IMG/VR virus record: IMGVR_UViG_3300013004_000175
Span: 1 to 25,156 of that record
Length of the DNA stretch: 25,156 nt
From: a virus
Direction: 5' to 3' (one strand)
Of this stretch, positions 21,277 to 25,156 are shown piece after piece (position 1 is the stretch's first letter; the number at the start of each line of letters is the position of its first letter). The position numbers were made by a program, and so were the translations under genes. The notes beneath the pieces are model-generated. The model did not search any database. It had not been told where the DNA came from and was given only the letters and a program-made list of their open reading frames with translations.

Positions 21277-22345
21277 TGCTGTAAATGCAATTATCAAACA
21301 TTCTTATAAGGGTATAGTATATGTATCACCAAGGGTTGGTAAATCAAAGATAGTATGTGACATATTAAAAATGCCAACATTTAAAAAGTCAAAGATACTT
21401 ATTACAGCACCATACAATACTATTTTAGATTCCTGGACATCAGAATTTAAAAAATGGAAAGTAAATACAAAGAATATTGTACTTATAAATCAAAGGTCAT
21501 TAGGTAAATTAAAGCTTACAGATTATAATTACATTATTTCTGATGAAATACACACTTTGAGTGACAATCAAATTGTAGAGTTACAAAAAACTGATACTCC
21601 AATACTTGGTCTTACTGGTTCTTTATCTAAAGAATCTAAAAAGTTATTAAAAGATGAACTACTAATAGAACCTATATTTACATATTCAGTTGAAGATGCT
21701 ATCAATGATGGTATTGTAGCTGATTACAAAGTATATCTTATTGGTGTACCATTAGATAATAAAGACAAGTATATTGAAGCAGGTACTGTAAAACAGAAGT
21801 TTATGACTACTGAGTATGCAAACTATCAATATCTTACTCAACAGTTTGAAAAGTTTAAAAGGATGTCTTGGAATAATTCTAAGATGAATGCAGTTAAGAT
21901 GCAATATGCATCTAAAAGAGCATCAATGCTTTATACTGCTAAATCTAAAATAGCAATGGCTAAAAAGATTATTGCAGAACATGACAGATGTCTTATTTTT
22001 ACTGCAAGAACTGAAACAGCAGATGATTTTGCTACAGCTTATCATTCTAAAAGTAAAGAAAATTATTTAGAACAATTTAAAGATGGCACTATTAATAAAC
22101 TTGCTGTATGTGAGATGACCAACATGGGTATCACAATCCCTAATCTTAAAGTAGGTATATTTCATCAGATGAAAAGTTCAGAAGAATCTGCAATTCAAAA
22201 AGTTATGCGTATGTGTAATGTAGAAGAAAATGAAATTGCTGAAATTTACATTACATATTTCATTAATACAATTGATGAAGAATGGGTTAAAAAAGCTTTA
22301 TCAGGTCTAAATCCTGAAAAAATTATCTATGTAAATCGTGGATAA
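21248..22345 (+). CDS. Superfamily 2 helicase
   Basis: 365 aa. Motif I PRVGKSK (28-34), motif Ia ITAPYNTILDSW (52-63), motif II DEIH (99-102), motif III LTGSL (122-126). In the second RecA domain are RCLIFTARTET, then NMGITIPNL (motif V region) and SAIQKVMRMCN (motif VI region, with R instead of the usual QxxGRxxR). It resembles a compact SNF2/DEAD-type helicase found beside phage polymerases. The start lies 29 bases inside the polymerase gene, which suggests coupled translation. Likely unwinds origin or fork DNA, or acts in recombination-dependent replication. A terminator follows its stop. Confidence 0.85.
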   Translation: MLSREIVQNNAVNAIIKHSYKGIVYVSPRVGKSKIVCDILKMPTFKKSKILITAPYNTILDSWTSEFKKWKVNTKNIVLINQRSLGKLKLTDYNYIISDEIHTLSDNQIVELQKTDTPILGLTGSLSKESKKLLKDELLIEPIFTYSVEDAINDGIVADYKVYLIGVPLDNKDKYIEAGTVKQKFMTTEYANYQYLTQQFEKFKRMSWNNSKMNAVKMQYASKRASMLYTAKSKIAMAKKIIAEHDRCLIFTARTETADDFATAYHSKSKENYLEQFKDGTINKLAVCEMTNMGITIPNLKVGIFHQMKSSEESAIQKVMRMCNVEENEIAEIYITYFINTIDEEWVKKALSGLNPEKIIYVNRG

Positions 22346-22371
22346 TTTATAAAAAAGTCATATTTTTAATG

Positions 22372-22401
22372 GCTCTGTCACCTCAAATGGCAGAGCTTTT
22401 T
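22372..22401 (+). terminator. Intrinsic terminator after the helicase gene
   Basis: Stem GCTCTG (22372-22377) and CAGAGC (22391-22396), 13-base loop which can pair further, then TTTTT. It separates polymerase-helicase from the following operon, but the next start is only 23 bases on, so read-through or a promoter within the gap is needed. Confidence 0.75.
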
Positions 22402-22423
22402 GTCACTATTAAACTACAACAAT

Positions 22424-22966
22424 ATGCAGATTAATCAGGAAGTTCCAAAATTATTAGCAGAACATGGTGTTGATTGCAGTTTAGGTCTATTATATTTACT
22501 TGGTGTACATCATAATCTTGATGGTATAAGTGAAATAATACCTGAACCAATTGTCAGACTTGTTAATAACTTAGGAATAGTAGAAAGAAATTACAGAGAT
22601 AACACTATTGAATGGCATTTACCTCTCTATGATGGTCAAAATGTAGATTCAGTATGGGATTGGGTTAATGAATATCGTAAACTTTTTGCAACAAAGAATA
22701 AAGAGAGGGAAGGTAATAAGAAATCCTGTGTGCAAAGAATGAAAATGTTTTTTGCTCAGAATCCTGAAGTTAGAAAACATGATGTATTAGATGCTACTAC
22801 TATGTATCTTAGAACAGTAGAACCTAAATTTGTAAAGATGGCTGAAAGATTTATCTTTGATGGTCAAGGTAATTACAAAACCAGCATGTTGCTTCAATGG
22901 GTTGAAAGATTGTGGGAAACTAAAAGACAACAAATTCAAGACCCTAATCTTAAGATGATGAAATGA
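22424..22966 (+). CDS. Conserved unknown replication-operon protein
   Basis: 180 aa from ATG 22424 (MQINQEVPKLLAEHGVDCSL); an in-frame TTG further upstream lies in the terminator tail and is less likely. Acidic N-terminal half with a winged-helix-like look (LVNNLGIVERNYRDNTIEWH), then a basic helical part (KNKEREGNKKSCVQRMKMFF; DATTMYLRTVEPKFVKMAER). Its stop overlaps the next start by four bases (ATGA). Tight coupling to the DnaB-like ATPase gene suggests a helicase loader or replication accessory role; I do not recognise the family. Confidence 0.6.
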   Translation: MQINQEVPKLLAEHGVDCSLGLLYLLGVHHNLDGISEIIPEPIVRLVNNLGIVERNYRDNTIEWHLPLYDGQNVDSVWDWVNEYRKLFATKNKEREGNKKSCVQRMKMFFAQNPEVRKHDVLDATTMYLRTVEPKFVKMAERFIFDGQGNYKTSMLLQWVERLWETKRQQIQDPNLKMMK

Positions 22967-24057
22967 ATTTCATAGAAGCATTTAAAGAGGGTCAGCAAGG
23001 AAATAACAAAGGTTTACCAACAGGTCTTATTCCATTAGACAGAGCAATAGATGGAGTACAAAAAAAAGCTATATATGGTGTAGCTGCAGGTCCAAAAGTT
23101 GGTAAATCTACACTCGTAGATTTTGCATTTGTTATTCATCCTATACTTTATTGCTTAGAACATAAAATACCAATCCACCTTATTTACTTTTCTTACGAAA
23201 TTGACAGAGTCAAAAAAGAATTTGACTTTGCATCATTCTTTTTCTACCATGATTATCAAATTGATACTGTTGAGTATAATGGAATAGAATATCCTATGTC
23301 TGCAAGATATTTATTGGGTAAACTACAAGATGCTCAAGGTGAAATTATTCCTGTATCTAAAGACCATCAGCAAAAGTTATCTACAATCTATAAAACAAGA
23401 ATTATTCCTCTTTTTGGTGAATATGACGTTAAAGGTCATAAAGTAACAGAAGGTGTAATTCAGTTTTTAGAAGATAGAGATAATCCAACAGGTATGAGAA
23501 ATACTATTCTTGCCTATGCTAAACAGAATGGTAATTTTCAATTCCAAGAATATGAAACAACAGAAGACTCTAAGAAAGTAAAGAAACAAAGATTGATAGG
23601 TTATGTACCTAAAGACAAAGATAAGAGAACTATAATTATTACTGACCATATTCGTAAACTTAAAAGGGAAAGAGGTTTCTCTATGAAAGAGAACATGGAC
23701 AAATGGATAGAATACACAGTAGAACTCAGAAACTTCTGTCATTTTACATTTGTACACATTGTTCATCTTAATAGGTCTATTTCTAATATAGAAAGACTTA
23801 AGTTTAATGGTGAGTATATTTATCCTACAGGTGAAGATGTAAAAGATTCAGGTAATCTATCAGAAGAATGTGATTATCTGCTTACACTCTTTAATCCTAC
23901 TGATGAGAAATATGGATTAACTACACATTTTGGATATGTCCTTGAAGAATATCCTAATTATAGGTCTATCCATTTAGTAGAATCTCGTGATACAGAATGT
24001 CCAATGCATTTAGCAGTACAAATGAAAGGTAATGTAAAACAATTTAAACCAATTTAA
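22963..24057 (+). CDS. DnaB/RecA-fold replicative helicase-like ATPase
   Basis: 364 aa. LPTGLIPLDRAIDGV at 18-32 followed by YGVAAGPKVGKST with Walker A GPKVGKST (43-50) matches the DnaB/KaiC-type RecA core (TG-x2-x-LD...G...GK[ST]). The Walker B-like strand RTIIITDHIRKL (about 221-232) carries D; after it, FVHIVHLNRS resembles the RecA-core sensor region (usually H/Q at the strand end). No DnaB N-terminal domain is present, so it is a stand-alone ATPase core, as in other compact phage helicases. Probably the hexameric fork helicase; a RecA-like recombinase is an alternative. Confidence 0.78.
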   Translation: MNFIEAFKEGQQGNNKGLPTGLIPLDRAIDGVQKKAIYGVAAGPKVGKSTLVDFAFVIHPILYCLEHKIPIHLIYFSYEIDRVKKEFDFASFFFYHDYQIDTVEYNGIEYPMSARYLLGKLQDAQGEIIPVSKDHQQKLSTIYKTRIIPLFGEYDVKGHKVTEGVIQFLEDRDNPTGMRNTILAYAKQNGNFQFQEYETTEDSKKVKKQRLIGYVPKDKDKRTIIITDHIRKLKRERGFSMKENMDKWIEYTVELRNFCHFTFVHIVHLNRSISNIERLKFNGEYIYPTGEDVKDSGNLSEECDYLLTLFNPTDEKYGLTTHFGYVLEEYPNYRSIHLVESRDTECPMHLAVQMKGNVKQFKPI

Positions 24058-24059
24058 TT

Positions 24060-24311
24060 ATGACAGCACCAAAAGGTTATTATCGCAATTTAATTTCTGA
24101 TTCTAATATTAGAATTGCTTTTACTCATACACCAATGTATGGTGTTACAAAAATAGATAGCACTAAAGTTATCGAAGAATTAGAACAATCTACTGATGAG
24201 TATGCTCAATACTATATCAATGGATTAAAAAATGGTCAAATGGTTACTATAGTTGAAAACTCACATAGTGATAGATATTTTGTACCAGGAGAATTATATT
24301 TCAAATCTTAA
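24060..24311 (+). CDS. 83-aa unknown protein
   Basis: MTAPKGYYRNLISDSNIRIA... It starts two bases after the stop of the DnaB-like gene and ends 10 bases before the AAA ATPase start. Small alpha/beta protein with an acidic helix (STKVIEELEQSTDEYAQYYI) and a beta C-terminus (MVTIVENSHSDRYFVPGELY). No signal, membrane or metal motif is seen. Its place in a replication/recombination operon suggests an accessory factor. Confidence 0.6.
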   Translation: MTAPKGYYRNLISDSNIRIAFTHTPMYGVTKIDSTKVIEELEQSTDEYAQYYINGLKNGQMVTIVENSHSDRYFVPGELYFKS

Positions 24312-24321
24312 AACAACAACA

Positions 24322-25026
24322 ATGGCAAAAATTATGGTAATTGCAGAAAGTGGTTTTGGTAAATCTACTGCTATCTGCCCAAGTGAAGAACTTGGAATTA
24401 AGGGTTTAGACCCTAATACTACTTTTGTAGTGAATGTTAGTTCTAAAGATTTACCTGCAAGAGGTTGGAAAAAGCTATATAAGCATATTCAAGGTAAAGA
24501 CCTTAGTTCAGGTAATTATGTAGAAACTAACAATGGTTTAGATATAGCTGGTCTTATAAGCATTTTGAATGAGAAGAAACCTGAAGTTACTACACTAATT
24601 ATTGATGATTTTCAGTACATTATGGCTGATTATTATATGGATAAAGCTAAAACAGCAGGTTTTGATAAATTTCAAGACATTGGTTATTTTACAGGTCAAA
24701 TCTTTAAAGCTATTCAAAAGTTTAAAGGTCATGTAATAGTACTTACTCACCCTGAAGAAGTTCAAGGTAATTTTGGTACTACATACAAGGCTAAAACTGC
24801 TGGTAAAATGATTGACCAATATATTACTATGGAGGGTAAATTTGACATTGTCCTTTATGGTGCTCAAGATTATGATTCTAAAGCAAAAAAAGCTATAAAG
24901 CAATTTGTAACTAATTATGATGGTAGATATCCTGCAAAATCTGCACCTGGAATGTTACCATTATTAATGCTTAATGATTTGGGATTAGTTGTTGAACTTG
25001 TAAATAAATATTATGAAGGAGAATAA
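24322..25026 (+). CDS. Sak4-like RecA-fold ATPase (AAA_24 type)
   Basis: 234 aa from ATG 24322; the frame is open 23 codons upstream but that overlaps the previous gene, and ACAACAACA directly before ATG is a typical start context here. Walker A SGFGKST (10-16), Walker B TLIIDDFQYI (91-100), an SSKDLPARGWKK segment after the second strand, and VIVLTHPE as a sensor-like strand. This layout matches the AAA_24/Sak4 group, ssDNA-annealing or recombinase-like ATPases of phages. It probably works with the nearby ATPase and polymerase in recombination-dependent replication or repair. Confidence 0.8.
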   Translation: MAKIMVIAESGFGKSTAICPSEELGIKGLDPNTTFVVNVSSKDLPARGWKKLYKHIQGKDLSSGNYVETNNGLDIAGLISILNEKKPEVTTLIIDDFQYIMADYYMDKAKTAGFDKFQDIGYFTGQIFKAIQKFKGHVIVLTHPEEVQGNFGTTYKAKTAGKMIDQYITMEGKFDIVLYGAQDYDSKAKKAIKQFVTNYDGRYPAKSAPGMLPLLMLNDLGLVVELVNKYYEGE

Positions 25027-25099
25027 GAAAAGACCAAGAGTCAAAATTGAAAAGAAACAATACACATTAGTATATAGTGTACAACCAACTAAACAATAA
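25013..25099 (+). CDS. 28-aa basic miniprotein
   Basis: MKENKKRPRVKIEKKQYTLV then YSVQPTKQ. Overlaps the end of the ATPase gene by 14 bases in another frame and is preceded by no clear leader. Strongly basic N-terminal half. The short length and K/R-rich makeup would suit a nucleic-acid-binding peptide, but chance is not excluded. Confidence 0.4.
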   Translation: MKENKKRPRVKIEKKQYTLVYSVQPTKQ

Positions 25100-25127
25100 T
25101 TTTTTAACTATTTTAATTTTTTAAACA

Positions 25128-25156
25128 ATGCAAATCAAAATTTCAGAAATCCTCAA
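25128..25156 (+). CDS. Start of a further replication-operon gene (partial)
   Basis: ATG 25128 gives MQIKISEIL and runs off the window. It is preceded by TTAATTTTTTAAACA, the typical A/T-rich leader of plus-strand genes here, which supports a real start. Product unknown. Confidence 0.5.

Noticed and set aside
23467-23766. Minus-strand 99-aa frame inside the DnaB-like gene
   Set aside because: Antisense shadow with Phe/Tyr/Ser-rich composition and no independent support.
1-25156. Stop-codon reassignment (TAG or TGA read through), known in some crAss-like phages
   Set aside because: TAG ends the 112-aa gene, TGA ends TerL and others, TAA most genes, and all core proteins have full length under the standard code.

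Overview
The window looks like part of a lytic, AT-rich, crAss-like phage (order Crassvirales) infecting a Bacteroidales host. Seen: two long divergent gene blocks; a terminase large subunit, portal, acidic protein, major capsid order typical of crAss-like head modules; non-Shine-Dalgarno, A/T-rich start contexts; a lipoprotein and surface-type repeats of Bacteroidetes flavour. TAA, TGA and TAG all end genes, so no stop-codon reassignment is needed. No tRNA, integrase, IS element or CRISPR array was found.

Left block (1-15288, minus strand, read right to left): a winged-helix protein, an HU/IHF-like protein, a Cys-rich zinc-type protein, a DUF1573 protein, a small helical protein, a peptidoglycan-binding amidase (endolysin), two unknown genes, TerL, portal, acidic scaffold-like protein, major capsid protein, two head/neck proteins, a large Cys-rich virion protein, a fibre-domain protein and Cys-rich adhesin-like proteins running off the left edge. 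Most junctions overlap or nearly touch, so this is a late operon. Intrinsic terminators follow the major capsid gene and the 380-aa virion protein gene, probably to set dosage.

Centre (15289-19362): a divergent intergenic region with a C/T-rich tract opens the plus-strand side. Here small genes (unknown early protein, three tiny membrane proteins, a 49-aa protein, a lipoprotein, an 84-aa protein, a 202-aa protein) are each separated by strong intrinsic terminators and by recurring C-rich promoter-like modules. Embedded is a gene-free 850-nt stretch (about 16465-17283) that folds by eye into at least fifteen helices of 5-18 bp, including several multi-branched domains. The imperfect positions in its helices are G.U and not A.C when read on the plus strand. 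I interpret it as a giant ornate noncoding RNA in the style of GOLLD/ROOL; this is the most striking element of the window.

Right block (19363-25156, plus strand): replication and recombination genes in a tight operon: family B DNA polymerase with proofreading exonuclease, SF2 helicase, a conserved unknown, a DnaB/RecA-fold ATPase, a small unknown, a Sak4-like AAA ATPase, a 28-aa basic peptide and the start of a further gene. These would replicate the genome before the left block packages it and lyses the cell.
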